DNA of 64,000 nucleotides from JABJOR01 sp965603075 (lineage in GTDB: Bacteria; Pseudomonadota; Alphaproteobacteria; Rhodospirillales; Casp-alpha2), in assembly GCA_965603075.1 (NCBI GenBank), contig CBFDBO010000015.1, forward strand, positions 12,095 to 76,094. The letters run 5' to 3'. Numbering within the stretch: the first letter of the stretch is position 1; every line of letters starts with the position of its first letter. Below, one piece after another: positions 1 through 8,547 of this stretch. A program made the translations under genes and the position numbers. The notes under the pieces are model-generated. The model ran no database searches. It worked only from the letters and a program-made list of their open reading frames with translations, and was not told where the DNA came from.

Positions 1-971
1 GTGGATCGCCGAAATATAATACTTTGGAGGTCGCCATTTATGAAGCCGTCAAATTGGAATTTGACTTAAACCGAGCCGTCCTCCTTGCGGTCTTGCAAGT
101 GGTTATTTGTGGGGCATTGGTCATCCTTGCAAGCAGCATGCGCGGCGATGATAAATCATTCGGGCTCATCGCGCGAACCGTGCCATGGATAAGCAACACA
201 CGGACACGCACCATACAATTATCTATTATCATTGCCTTCAGTCTATTTTTTCTCAGCCCCTTTGCAGCCATCCTTTGGGACGGATTAGCGGTTAACTTTT
301 TTAAATTAGGCGGTGAGGCAATTTTTCAAAAAGCTTTAATAACCAGCTTAATTCTAGCGAGCCTCTCAAGTGCATTAACGGTACTCGCGGCCCTCGCCAT
401 CGGCGGCACCCAACGTTCCATACGGTCCCCCTTACGGGTGGATATAAAGTGGTACCATACGATAATTAGCAGCATGCTGAGTTTCAGCGGATCGATTTAT
501 CTGGCGGTTCCATCATTGGTTCTGGGCTTGGGATTTTTTCTGATCGCTCGAGCGCTAACCACGGACGTTTATAGCCTTGCCCCGCTTGCCTTAATTTTGG
601 CAAACCTGTTGCTTGCGCTGCCCTTTGCCTTGGTCATTCTGGTCCCGGCCATGGAGAAATTAACCACGCGGTATGATAAGTTAGCCTTTGCCCTAGGGGT
701 GCGCGGGCTTGCCCGGTGGCGTATGGTGGAATGGCCGGGCTTGCGCGGCGAAATCGGCTTTGTCGCGGCCCTATCCTTTTGTTTCTCCCTTGGTGATTTG
801 GGGGTCATCGCGCTTTTTGGTAATCGTGATTTTGCGACCTTGCCATGGTTATTGTTTCAAAAAATGGGGTCCTACAGAACCGATGATGCCGCCGGGATCG
901 CGCTCATACTACTGGCGTTAACTTTGGCGGTGTTTTACCTGATGCCCCGTATTTTTGAGGAAACCAAATAA
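1..971 (+). CDS. thiP: Thiamine ABC transporter permease ThiP (5'-truncated by window edge)
   Basis: C-terminal part of the inner-membrane permease that imports thiamine or its phosphates with ThiB and ThiQ. The frame is already open at the left edge (codons from position 3), so the gene begins outside the window; the TTG at 24 lies inside conserved ThiP sequence (TLEVAIYEA) and is not a start. About five hydrophobic segments are visible. The cytoplasmic EAA loop that docks on the ATPase is present (GVRGLARWRMVEWPGLRGE), followed by a family-typical SLGDLGVIALFG stretch. The stop overlaps the thiQ start by one base. Identity rests on these motifs plus the adjacent thiQ. Confidence 0.85.
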   Translation, partial: GSPKYNTLEVAIYEAVKLEFDLNRAVLLAVLQVVICGALVILASSMRGDDKSFGLIARTVPWISNTRTRTIQLSIIIAFSLFFLSPFAAILWDGLAVNFFKLGGEAIFQKALITSLILASLSSALTVLAALAIGGTQRSIRSPLRVDIKWYHTIISSMLSFSGSIYLAVPSLVLGLGFFLIARALTTDVYSLAPLALILANLLLALPFALVILVPAMEKLTTRYDKLAFALGVRGLARWRMVEWPGLRGEIGFVAALSFCFSLGDLGVIALFGNRDFATLPWLLFQKMGSYRTDDAAGIALILLALTLAVFYLMPRIFEETK

Positions 972-1624
972 TGCTGACCTTGGATAAACTAACCTTTCAG
1001 CACCGGGAAGGCGCCGTCACAAGCGGATATCAATTTGACCTTACGGTTCCCAAAGGGGCCATCGTCGGCATGACCGGGCGCAGCGGTTCGGGCAAGTCCA
1101 CGTGTCTGGATCTCATCGCCGGATTCCTCCGGCCGGGGTCCGGCTCCATTTTGGTGGACGATCTGAACATTCTGCCCCTGCCGCCGGAAAAGCGGCCGGT
1201 GACGATTTTGTTTCAAAAAGATAATCTGTTTGACCATCTAAGCGTCGAACAGAATGTTGCCCTTGGCATTAACCCAACATTACGTTTGGATACAGCCGAG
1301 CGCACAATGGTAAGCCAATCGATCGACAAAGTTGGCCTCCTAGATTTAGCCACCCGCAAAGCCGCGCAATTATCGGGGGGTGAGCAACAACGCATCGCCC
1401 TCGCCCGTTCATTAGCGCGCAACAAACCCGTGTTGTTACTGGACGAGCCCTTTAGCGCCCTTGATAGCGAAACCCGCTCAGAAATGTTGGCGTTGGTTCG
1501 CACAATTGTCAGCGAACGCAACCTGGCCTGTTTGATGATCACCCACGATGTAAATGACTGCGCACTGGTCGCCGATCAACATTTCACCCTAAAAGACGGG
1601 CAATTACAGCCAAATACAGGTTAA
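971..1624 (+). CDS. thiQ: Thiamine ABC transporter ATP-binding protein ThiQ
   Basis: Cytoplasmic ATPase that powers the thiamine importer. Walker A is GRSGSGKST (residues 36-44), the ABC signature is LSGGEQQRIALARS, Walker B is LLLDEPFSAL and the switch His is in ITHD. The 217-residue length is normal for ThiQ, which is shorter than most ABC ATPases. Its ATG overlaps the thiP stop (TAATG), so translation is probably coupled. Any TPP riboswitch would lie upstream of thiB, outside the window; none is seen here. Confidence 0.88.
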   Translation: MLTLDKLTFQHREGAVTSGYQFDLTVPKGAIVGMTGRSGSGKSTCLDLIAGFLRPGSGSILVDDLNILPLPPEKRPVTILFQKDNLFDHLSVEQNVALGINPTLRLDTAERTMVSQSIDKVGLLDLATRKAAQLSGGEQQRIALARSLARNKPVLLLDEPFSALDSETRSEMLALVRTIVSERNLACLMITHDVNDCALVADQHFTLKDGQLQPNTG

Positions 1625-1663
1625 ATTATTGATATTAAAGGGTATATATTACGTGACGGGCAC

Positions 1664-1691
1664 TTAGGCTTTGTGTAAATTGTCAGCCTAA
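1664..1691. promoter_or_regulatory. Inverted repeat between thiQ and dgcN
   Basis: A perfect 7-bp inverted repeat, TTAGGCT (1664-1670) and AGCCTAA (1685-1691), with a 14-nt spacer lies about 60 bases before dgcN. No T-run follows, so it is not a standard terminator. It could be an operator for the dgc genes or an mRNA 3' hairpin for thiQ. A -10-like TATACT lies at 1725-1730 but no good -35 pairs with it. Confidence 0.35.
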
Positions 1692-1752
1692 ATTCGATCC
1701 TAAATACAGCCCTGAATTCAACAGTATACTTTAACCAAATGGATTATTGATC

Positions 1753-2748
1753 ATGTCATTACGCACCCCTTATTTGATGTTCATTGGCGATGCCGCCGAC
1801 CAACTTGCTGCCAAGACCGCCCAGGGTGTTGTCGATTGGCGACCAGAATGGTGCTTGGGCCAACTTCGGCTACAGGGCTGTAATGCGGATCTGGGTATTG
1901 CGGATATGACATTGGAAGAAGCCGCCGCCGCTGGCGTAAAAACCCTCATCGTTGGTGTCGCCAACCGCGGTGGTGTGATTTCCGAGGTTTGGACACAAAC
2001 ATTGGTCAAGGCTATGGAATTGGGCATGGATATTGCCTCTGGCCTGCACAATAAACTGGGTGATGTTCACGCCATTCACGACGCGGCTGAAAAATATAGC
2101 CGTTCATTATTTGATGTTCGCCACCCAACCCGTGATTTTCCCATTGCCAATGGCAAGCCCCGCTCTGGTAATCGTTTGCTGGCTGTGGGTACGGATTGCT
2201 CGCTGGGGAAAATGTATACCTCGCTTGCCCTATGGAAAGGCATGGTTAATCGCGGTATGAAAGCTGATTTCCGCGCCACGGGTCAAACCGGAATTTTCAT
2301 CACGGGTTCTGGGGTTTCCGTTGACGCGATTGTGGCAGATTTTATTTCCGGTGCTATTGAAGAAATTTCCCCTGCCAACGACGCCGATCACTGGGATTTG
2401 GTCGAGGGTCAAGGTTCGCTATTCCACCCATCCTACGCCGGTGTCTCCATGGGGTTATTACATGGCGCGCAGGCAACCCATTTGGTCATGTGCCACGAGC
2501 CGGGCCGCCCGCACATGCGCGGCATCCCGCATCAACAATTACCCAGCTTGGAAGAATGTATCGCGCTTAATGAACAATGCGCCCGCCTGACATCGCCTGC
2601 GGCCAAAGTCATTGCCCTGTCATTTAACACCTCAAAAATGAGCGACGCTGATTCTGATCATTGTTTGAAGTCCCACGCCGATAAATTTGGCATGCCGTGT
2701 GTTGATCCGGTCCGTTCCGGCGTTGATCCTATATTGGACATTTTGTAA
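1753..2748 (+). CDS. dgcN: D-glutamate N-acetyltransferase (DUF1611 family) DgcN
   Basis: DUF1611-family protein of 331 aa. Members paired with a DgcA-type epimerase acetylate D-glutamate to N-acetyl-D-glutamate, the first step of a D-glutamate catabolic route known from marine Proteobacteria. The P-loop-like GTDCSLGKMYT (residues 146-156) is typical of the family, and an N-terminal alpha/beta domain precedes it. An in-frame TTG lies 6 bases upstream, but ATG at 1753 gives the usual N-terminus. dgcA follows after 4 bases, so the pair is one operon. Function is inferred from family and pairing; substrate is not proven by sequence alone. Confidence 0.8.
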   Translation: MSLRTPYLMFIGDAADQLAAKTAQGVVDWRPEWCLGQLRLQGCNADLGIADMTLEEAAAAGVKTLIVGVANRGGVISEVWTQTLVKAMELGMDIASGLHNKLGDVHAIHDAAEKYSRSLFDVRHPTRDFPIANGKPRSGNRLLAVGTDCSLGKMYTSLALWKGMVNRGMKADFRATGQTGIFITGSGVSVDAIVADFISGAIEEISPANDADHWDLVEGQGSLFHPSYAGVSMGLLHGAQATHLVMCHEPGRPHMRGIPHQQLPSLEECIALNEQCARLTSPAAKVIALSFNTSKMSDADSDHCLKSHADKFGMPCVDPVRSGVDPILDIL

Positions 2749-2752
2749 TATT

Positions 2753-3727
2753 ATGACTTTAAATCTCACCACCTATACTGAGAGCTGGCTGCTTGCCAAG
2801 CCGTTCACCATTTCACGCGGCACCAAAACCGCCGCCGATGTTGTGGTGGTAGAGATCACCGATAAGAACGGTATCAAGGGCTGGGCTGAATGCGTGCCTT
2901 ACCCCCGGTACGGCGAAAGCATCGATGGTGTAATAGCCGAAATCGAAGCTTATTCGGGTGAACTTAATAGAAATACTCTCAACCAAAAAATGCCCTCGGG
3001 CGCTGCCCGAAACGCCATTGATTGCGCGCTGTGGGATTTGGAAGCCAAACAAAGCGGCAAACGGGTTTGGGATTTAGCGGGACTTCCAGAACCACAACCA
3101 ACGATCACCGCCGAGACCATCGGCATCGGCGAGCCAGACGCCATGGCAGAAGCCGCCCGTGAATTGTCCCACGCACCGCTACTCAAGGTTAAACTCAACA
3201 CCGAAATGGTTATCACTCGCATGGCGGCCATTCGCGAAAATGCCCCCGCCGCCCGGTTGATTATTGACCCTAATGAGTCATGGACGCTGGATCTACTGAA
3301 AGACGTCGCCGGACCACTTGCGGATTTGGGCGTCGAGATGATCGAACAACCATTGGCGGCTGGTGAGGATCACGTTCTAGCGGGATTTGATAGTCCGGTC
3401 CCCTTATGCGCCGATGAGTCGTGCCACACAGTTGATAAGCTACCCGAGTTGAAAGATCGCTATCAAATGATCAACATCAAACTCGATAAAACCGGTGGCC
3501 TGACCGAGGCCATTCAATTGGCCCAAGGGGGTCACAAACTTGGCTTCGGTATTATGATCGGCTGCATGGTGGGAACATCACTGGCCATGGCTCCGGCCAC
3601 ACTGCTTGCCCCTTATGCAAAATTTGTTGATCTGGACGGGCCATTACTGATGAAAAAAGACCGCGATAACGGCCTTGATTTCACCGATGGTAAAGCCCAC
3701 CCCCCAACATCTGCTCTTTGGGGCTAA
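2753..3727 (+). CDS. dgcA: N-acetyl-D-glutamate racemase / dipeptide-epimerase-like enolase-superfamily enzyme DgcA
   Basis: Enolase-superfamily enzyme of 324 aa with the muconate-lactonizing/dipeptide epimerase layout. The general acid/base KVK is at residues 145-147, metal ligands are D172 (IIDPNES), E198 (IEQPL) and D221 (CADES), and the second catalytic Lys is K243 (NIKLDKTGGL). In the dgc pathway it converts N-acetyl-D-glutamate to the L-form, which a deacetylase then turns into L-glutamate. An L-Ala-D/L-Glu epimerase would look similar; the tight pairing with DUF1611 favours the D-glutamate role. Start chosen at ATG 2753, since the longer frame would overlap dgcN by 60 bases. Confidence 0.8.
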   Translation: MTLNLTTYTESWLLAKPFTISRGTKTAADVVVVEITDKNGIKGWAECVPYPRYGESIDGVIAEIEAYSGELNRNTLNQKMPSGAARNAIDCALWDLEAKQSGKRVWDLAGLPEPQPTITAETIGIGEPDAMAEAARELSHAPLLKVKLNTEMVITRMAAIRENAPAARLIIDPNESWTLDLLKDVAGPLADLGVEMIEQPLAAGEDHVLAGFDSPVPLCADESCHTVDKLPELKDRYQMINIKLDKTGGLTEAIQLAQGGHKLGFGIMIGCMVGTSLAMAPATLLAPYAKFVDLDGPLLMKKDRDNGLDFTDGKAHPPTSALWG

Positions 3728-3981
3728 TGGCGTCGTCTCGAAGCGGAATCTTTTAGTTTCTTCCTTGATGAAGCAACAATCCCTCTATTCTGAATTTAAA
3801 TATTCAAGAATAGCGCTAAACGTTGCCCTCTAATTAATATTGTATTATATTAAATCTCTATAATATAATTATCAAAATATAAAAAATAAAAATCGCTTAA
3901 CACACTATACTTACCGATAATTTATTAATCTAAAATAAATCTTTAGCATAAAAAAATAAATTAATAACAGGAATGGACAGT
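3728..3981. other. Very AT-rich intergenic region
   Basis: No gene is visible. From about 3830 the sequence is almost entirely A/T, and this continues into the first 30 codons of the next gene. It probably holds that gene's promoter, but many A/T hexamers fit a -10 box and I cannot single one out. It marks the left edge of a block (3.7-8.5 kb) that is visibly AT-richer than its neighbours. Confidence 0.5.
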
Positions 3982-5478
3982 ATGTATAAATTAATAGTTA
4001 TTAGTATTTTTATATTTTCTATTATATTTCCAGTATTAAATACTTCCGCAAATAATAAACAAATAAAAATAATTTATTTCACCAATCAACCAGAAATTAC
4101 AAAGAATAAAAAGTTTGGCGGATTGGCAGAGCTCGCCACATTGCTCAATCAAACCCGTGCGGAAAATGAACACACTCTTTTCTTACACGGTGGTGATTCA
4201 TTCGGCCCCAGCACCCTATCATCCATGGACCGGGGCTCACACATGGTTGATCTGCTAAACTTTTTAGAGCCTGATGTCATGGGTGTCAGCCAAAGGGAGC
4301 TTAGCTACAAAGAAGACGAATTAACCCTTCGTGCTTCCGAGGCCAGCTTCCCCTTGGTGAGTGCTAATATCTTCGATCCGTTAATAAAAGGCAATCTGGA
4401 AGGGCTACAGAATTGGCAGATGTACGAAATAGGCGATTATAAGATAGGCATAACATCGATCATTTCTGCTGAAGTTGCGTCAAATTATCAACCCAAGCGT
4501 ATTCAAGTTTGGGACGCCACAAACTCAATTAAAAATGCCGTCAAAGAAATGAAGACCCAAGGTGCTGACCTTATTATTCTCCTGTCAGATTATGCCCCGC
4601 CAGAAAAAGAAGCTTGGTTGGCCTCTGGATTAGTTGACATAATTTTTGTTAATATCGAAGATAAAGCCGATATGCTCCGCAATTACCAAAAAGGTTACAT
4701 TGCAAAGAAAGGCCGTGTGGATGGCACCGCATTGGAAATTAATATCACATTGGATGGCCAAGGCGCTTCCCTAAAGACCCATTATGAAGGGCGTTCCATT
4801 GTCCTATCTGAATTTCCCGCTGACCCGGAAATGCAAGAGCAAATTGACGGCTACCTTGATAGTCTCGCCAGCCTTCTCGATATTCAAATTGGCACTTTTG
4901 GATCAGATGTCACCACCAAACGCAACCTCGTTCGAACCCAAGAAACCGCTTTCGGAAACTTGATTTCTGATGCGTTCAGAGAAACAACAAATGCCGACAT
5001 CGCCATCTTCAATGGCGGTGGCATTCGGGGGAACCGTGATTATAAAGCAGGGCATGCCATAACACGGGGCGATATTCAAAGTGAACTACCTTTCAGAAAT
5101 ACAATTATGTTGATGAAAATCAAAGGCAGCCAATTAAAACCTGCCCTTGAAAATGGTTTCAGTTTAATTGAGGACGTCAAAGGACGCTTTCCACAAATCT
5201 CGGGTATGAAGGTGACGATAAAACCGACAGCACCAGCAGGGCAGCGCGTCCTTTCTATTGAAATTGCAGGCAAGCCAGTCATTGAGGATGCCTATTACAG
5301 CCTTGTGACAACCGATTTCATGGGCAATGGAGGCGATGGATATGAGCAATTAAAATCAGGAGAACGAATTTACGAAAATGTCGGTGCGCTCATCTCTGGT
5401 GACGTGGTCGCAAATTACATCCTCAAACAACAAACCGTATCCCCCGTAATTGAAGGTCGCATTGTTCAAGTAGATTAA
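3982..5478 (+). CDS. Secreted 5'-nucleotidase/UshA-like protein with degenerate metallophosphatase site
   Basis: A 498-aa exported protein with the two-domain plan of UshA/5'-nucleotidase. A signal peptide covers about residues 1-23. In the N-terminal metallophosphoesterase domain D72 (GGDSFGPS) survives, but the usual NDVHG reads NQPEI (36-38 region), GNHEFD reads SQRELS (103-108), the metal His of LSHxG is D203, and the GGHxH motif is gone. The C-terminal nucleotide-binding domain looks intact: FGNLISDA (324-331), NGGGIR (344-349), FMGNGGDGY (446-454). It is therefore probably a pseudoenzyme that binds rather than cleaves a ligand. Start 3982 has AGGA nine bases upstream; ATG 3973 is possible. 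A histidine kinase follows 49 bases later. Confidence 0.75.
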   Translation: MYKLIVISIFIFSIIFPVLNTSANNKQIKIIYFTNQPEITKNKKFGGLAELATLLNQTRAENEHTLFLHGGDSFGPSTLSSMDRGSHMVDLLNFLEPDVMGVSQRELSYKEDELTLRASEASFPLVSANIFDPLIKGNLEGLQNWQMYEIGDYKIGITSIISAEVASNYQPKRIQVWDATNSIKNAVKEMKTQGADLIILLSDYAPPEKEAWLASGLVDIIFVNIEDKADMLRNYQKGYIAKKGRVDGTALEINITLDGQGASLKTHYEGRSIVLSEFPADPEMQEQIDGYLDSLASLLDIQIGTFGSDVTTKRNLVRTQETAFGNLISDAFRETTNADIAIFNGGGIRGNRDYKAGHAITRGDIQSELPFRNTIMLMKIKGSQLKPALENGFSLIEDVKGRFPQISGMKVTIKPTAPAGQRVLSIEIAGKPVIEDAYYSLVTTDFMGNGGDGYEQLKSGERIYENVGALISGDVVANYILKQQTVSPVIEGRIVQVD

Positions 5479-5527
5479 TGAGACCGAAGACAGGCCATAG
5501 CCTGAAGATTTAAAAGTAAAATATCGC

Positions 5528-7381
5528 ATGAGTAAAAATCGTCAAAGCATTACATTTATGATCGGTAGCAGCCTTGCTGCCATGGTGTTCCTGCCTGTAT
5601 TGGTTGCGGCGACGGCTATATATGGTTTTTTTAACTTTAAGTCAGACATTCTCGATTTCTCCGAGCACACTATTCCTCAGATCATTTCCATTTCAACCCT
5701 TAACAGCCAGCTTGCCTATGTACTATTCCATACAGAAAAATTATCCACGGCGAACTCTCAAGCCCAACGCAGAATAACTTTTGATGAAATGGTTACCCAA
5801 TTCGAAAACATCGAGCTTGTTTCAAAAGGGAATATGGGTCCTGAATTTGATGACTTCTTAGAAAAACAACTTACTGTTCTTGTGAGCAGCCAAATAGAAC
5901 TTAATCAGTTGGTAGAAGAACTCATCAATGTTAATGATTTGATAGAGAGTAAATTATCAGAAGCACATCTTATTTTCGAGCAAGCCGCCACGCTTAAGAA
6001 TCACTCTGAAAGTTGGGCAACGACACCACAAAAGAAAGAATATCTTGCACGCTGGATTATATCCATCAGTTCTATAATCAGTGCTATCAATGAGATTAAC
6101 ACAAATCAAAACACCCGTGAAATAAACAAACAAAACCGAAACCTAAAAGAGCACTTCTCCCACCTTGATGATGCGCTGGTTTTAATTCCAGACGATAGAT
6201 TAGCTAAATTTAAAGCCATTAAAGTCAGGCTTGAAAAGGCCCTCATCAACAAAGACGGCCTTATTCCTTTATTAAAAAAACGCCGCCAATTAATTGCGAA
6301 GACCACGGGGAAAACTAATTTTTCTATAAACATGGTGAAGAACATTGAATCCTTTACCAACCATACATTTCTCGATCTAAAAACCGCGGCGTTCGATAAA
6401 GCAGAAACCACCGCCCAGGGAATTGATTATCAAACCAAATTGTTAATTGTCTTGGTCATCATTGCTGGCGCGATGACGCTTTTTGTTTATCTGTTTTTTA
6501 ATACAACCCTGACCCGTCGTTTGCTCAAACTTAACAACGAGGTATTAGAGCGTATTTCAGGAAAAAACTTGGTCATTAGCGAAGCCGGAAATGATGAAAT
6601 TTCCGATATTGCAAGTTCGGTCAATTATTTCGCCAGTGAACTCAATCAAGCCATTAAAGTAGCTGAGGAATCCAATAGAACAAAATCACTTTTCCTTGCT
6701 AATATGAGCCATGAGTTGCGTTCGCCCCTAAATGCCATCATGGGTTTTTCACAGGTTCTAGAACGTGAGACATTCGGCCCGCTGGGTAATAAAAACTATA
6801 AAGAATACGCAGGTGATATTCTGACAAGTGGCGAACACTTGCTGGGGGTTATTAACTCATTGCTCGATTTATCCAAAATTGAAGCAGGAAAATTTGAATT
6901 GATGGATAGCGACGTTGATTTATATGCAGCGGCGGTATTTGCCGAACATGTAAATACCCATATAGCCGATAAAAATGGCGTTCAGATTAACGTCATAAAC
7001 AATGCATCTGATGTGCTGTTTTCTGGTGATATACAAATTATTCGGCAAATTTTACTCAACCTTGTTTCCAATGCTGTAAAATTCACCGCCGAGCAAGGCT
7101 CCGTCACGATCACCATAGGATTAAACCCAACGGATGGGTTCTGTATTATCATCAAGGATTCCGGGGTCGGCATGACATCCGAACAAATATCAACGGCTGC
7201 ATCCCCTTTCGGACAAATCCATGATGCATCCATCCGCAAACATCAAGGAACGGGATTGGGATTACCGCTAACCATCGAATTTGTTGAATTGCATGGTGGC
7301 ACCGTTGATATTACAAGCACGCCGGGTGACGGTACGGTTATTACCGTTAATTTCCCGCCAGAACGCACACTGCGGACCTGA
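5528..7381 (+). CDS. Membrane sensor histidine kinase (HAMP, HisKA, HATPase)
   Basis: Inner-membrane kinase of 617 aa. TM1 is about residues 12-34, a mostly helical periplasmic sensor region spans about 36-310, TM2 is about 311-330, followed by HAMP. The HisKA box is MSHELRSPLNAIMGF with phospho-acceptor His395. ATPase motifs are NLVSNAVKFT (N box), KDSGVGMT (G1) and GTGLGLPL (G2). There is no receiver domain and no response regulator next to it, so it is an orphan; the nearest receiver protein in the window is 31 kb away. The 49-base gap from the UshA-like gene suggests one operon and a possible sensor/ligand-binding partnership. Confidence 0.88.
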   Translation: MSKNRQSITFMIGSSLAAMVFLPVLVAATAIYGFFNFKSDILDFSEHTIPQIISISTLNSQLAYVLFHTEKLSTANSQAQRRITFDEMVTQFENIELVSKGNMGPEFDDFLEKQLTVLVSSQIELNQLVEELINVNDLIESKLSEAHLIFEQAATLKNHSESWATTPQKKEYLARWIISISSIISAINEINTNQNTREINKQNRNLKEHFSHLDDALVLIPDDRLAKFKAIKVRLEKALINKDGLIPLLKKRRQLIAKTTGKTNFSINMVKNIESFTNHTFLDLKTAAFDKAETTAQGIDYQTKLLIVLVIIAGAMTLFVYLFFNTTLTRRLLKLNNEVLERISGKNLVISEAGNDEISDIASSVNYFASELNQAIKVAEESNRTKSLFLANMSHELRSPLNAIMGFSQVLERETFGPLGNKNYKEYAGDILTSGEHLLGVINSLLDLSKIEAGKFELMDSDVDLYAAAVFAEHVNTHIADKNGVQINVINNASDVLFSGDIQIIRQILLNLVSNAVKFTAEQGSVTITIGLNPTDGFCIIIKDSGVGMTSEQISTAASPFGQIHDASIRKHQGTGLGLPLTIEFVELHGGTVDITSTPGDGTVITVNFPPERTLRT

Positions 7382-7453
7382 AAGCCCTTTTCTTGATCGA
7401 TTAAATTGCCTTATGGCTTAGGCTCTATACTTCTCAATCACGATGATAAACCC

Positions 7454-7473
7454 ACAGTCTTATACAGTCTTAT
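7454..7473. repeat. Two tandem 10-bp copies upstream of the CPBP gene
   Basis: The decamer ACAGTCTTAT occurs twice head to tail, directly followed by a looser duplication (TTGAACTGGG then TTAAACCGGG). It lies in the 217-base gap between the kinase and the CPBP protease gene, where no gene or clear terminator is seen. Confidence 0.6.
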
Positions 7474-7598
7474 ACTGGGGTTGAACTGGGTTAAACCGGG
7501 AATACATCGCGAGCACATCGGGGAGAAAGTATTTATTTTATCGATCCTACGAATAGTATAGCATTATCGTAATCTCAATAATCTAGAGGTCGCATAAA

Positions 7599-8396
7599 AT
7601 GGCTATGAATAAAATATCAGTTGATGATGTGCCACAATTCACAGCGGCGCAATTGACTATATTTTTCTTATTGCCGGTTAGCTGGTGGTTCTTTCTTCTC
7701 TATGTAGTTTTCCCCACGATTGTTCCCTATGTTTCAGGGGCAACCGGAGAGGTTAATGGGTGGTCGATTCTAATCATATCGTCACTTGCTTATTGTTTTG
7801 AATTCTCACTTGCATTGTTTATTTTTCACCGCGAGGGATACGACCTAAATCTCCGTTCCTTAAAAGAACGTATCCATTGGAATTGGCCCTCAGGGAAGAC
7901 TTGGATTATTCTGGTGATTATAACTGTGGTTGGTTTTACCTTATCACAATTTTTACAACCCCTTACTACGGTCATGGCGACAGCCTTTCCGCCACCGGAT
8001 TGGTTCCCTGCTTCTCAACATCCTTTTAAGGAAGTTCATTCTGTCCAAGAAGCTCTGCCGGGTGTTGTTTTTTCAGGAAATTATCTTTTCCTAATTCTGG
8101 TATTATTTACAGGATCCATGAATATTATTGGCGAAGATTTATTGTACCGTGGTGCTTTCATCCCAAAATTACATGGCCTGTTCGGCAAATGGGCATGGGT
8201 GGCCGGCGGGGTAATCTGGACCTTTAAACACAGCTATGTCTGGTGGCGAATGTTCGCCGATGCGGCTATTCTGGGATTTGCTGGTGCCTATATTTTCGGC
8301 CCCCTATTTTCTCTTCCCGCCATCATGCTGATCCATTTAATAACCAATTTTGGCGCGACATGGCCCCTGATTATTCAGGCCGTATTTTCTGGTTAA
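7599..8396 (+). CDS. CPBP (Abi/CAAX-like) family intramembrane glutamic endopeptidase
   Basis: Polytopic membrane protein of 265 aa with the three CPBP motifs: GEDLLYRG (E179, R184; the usual second Glu is Asp180), FKHS (H211) and HLITN (H246, N250). Family members include prenyl-protein CAAX proteases, bacteriocin self-immunity proteins and membrane regulators. At least six hydrophobic segments are visible. AGAGG lies nine bases before the ATG; a second ATG at 7605 is possible. It belongs to the AT-richer block and has no obvious functional partner, so the substrate is unknown. Confidence 0.75.
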   Translation: MAMNKISVDDVPQFTAAQLTIFFLLPVSWWFFLLYVVFPTIVPYVSGATGEVNGWSILIISSLAYCFEFSLALFIFHREGYDLNLRSLKERIHWNWPSGKTWIILVIITVVGFTLSQFLQPLTTVMATAFPPPDWFPASQHPFKEVHSVQEALPGVVFSGNYLFLILVLFTGSMNIIGEDLLYRGAFIPKLHGLFGKWAWVAGGVIWTFKHSYVWWRMFADAAILGFAGAYIFGPLFSLPAIMLIHLITNFGATWPLIIQAVFSG

Positions 8397-8411
8397 ATAT
8401 CGGGTTAAATA
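8391..8411. repeat. 12-bp-period duplication across the CPBP stop codon
   Basis: GGTTAAATA occurs at 8391-8399, containing the TAA stop, and again at 8403-8411. This is a small member of a recurrent class in this window: short tandem copies overlapping the end of a gene. Confidence 0.5.
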
Positions 8412-8547
8412 GAGCGTCAATTCATGAAAACAGAAACAAAAATCAAAATTTTACCGAATAATGATAAACAGTTAACCAAGGATAAGTTGCTAGCGGGGCA
8501 ATAGCCGTATAAAACTCTCATTAGAACGATTTTTAAATAAATTCCGG

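Noticed and set aside
1625..1752. TPP riboswitch near the thiamine transporter
   Set aside because: The region lies downstream of thiQ and lacks the conserved CUGAGA core; any riboswitch would precede thiB outside the window.
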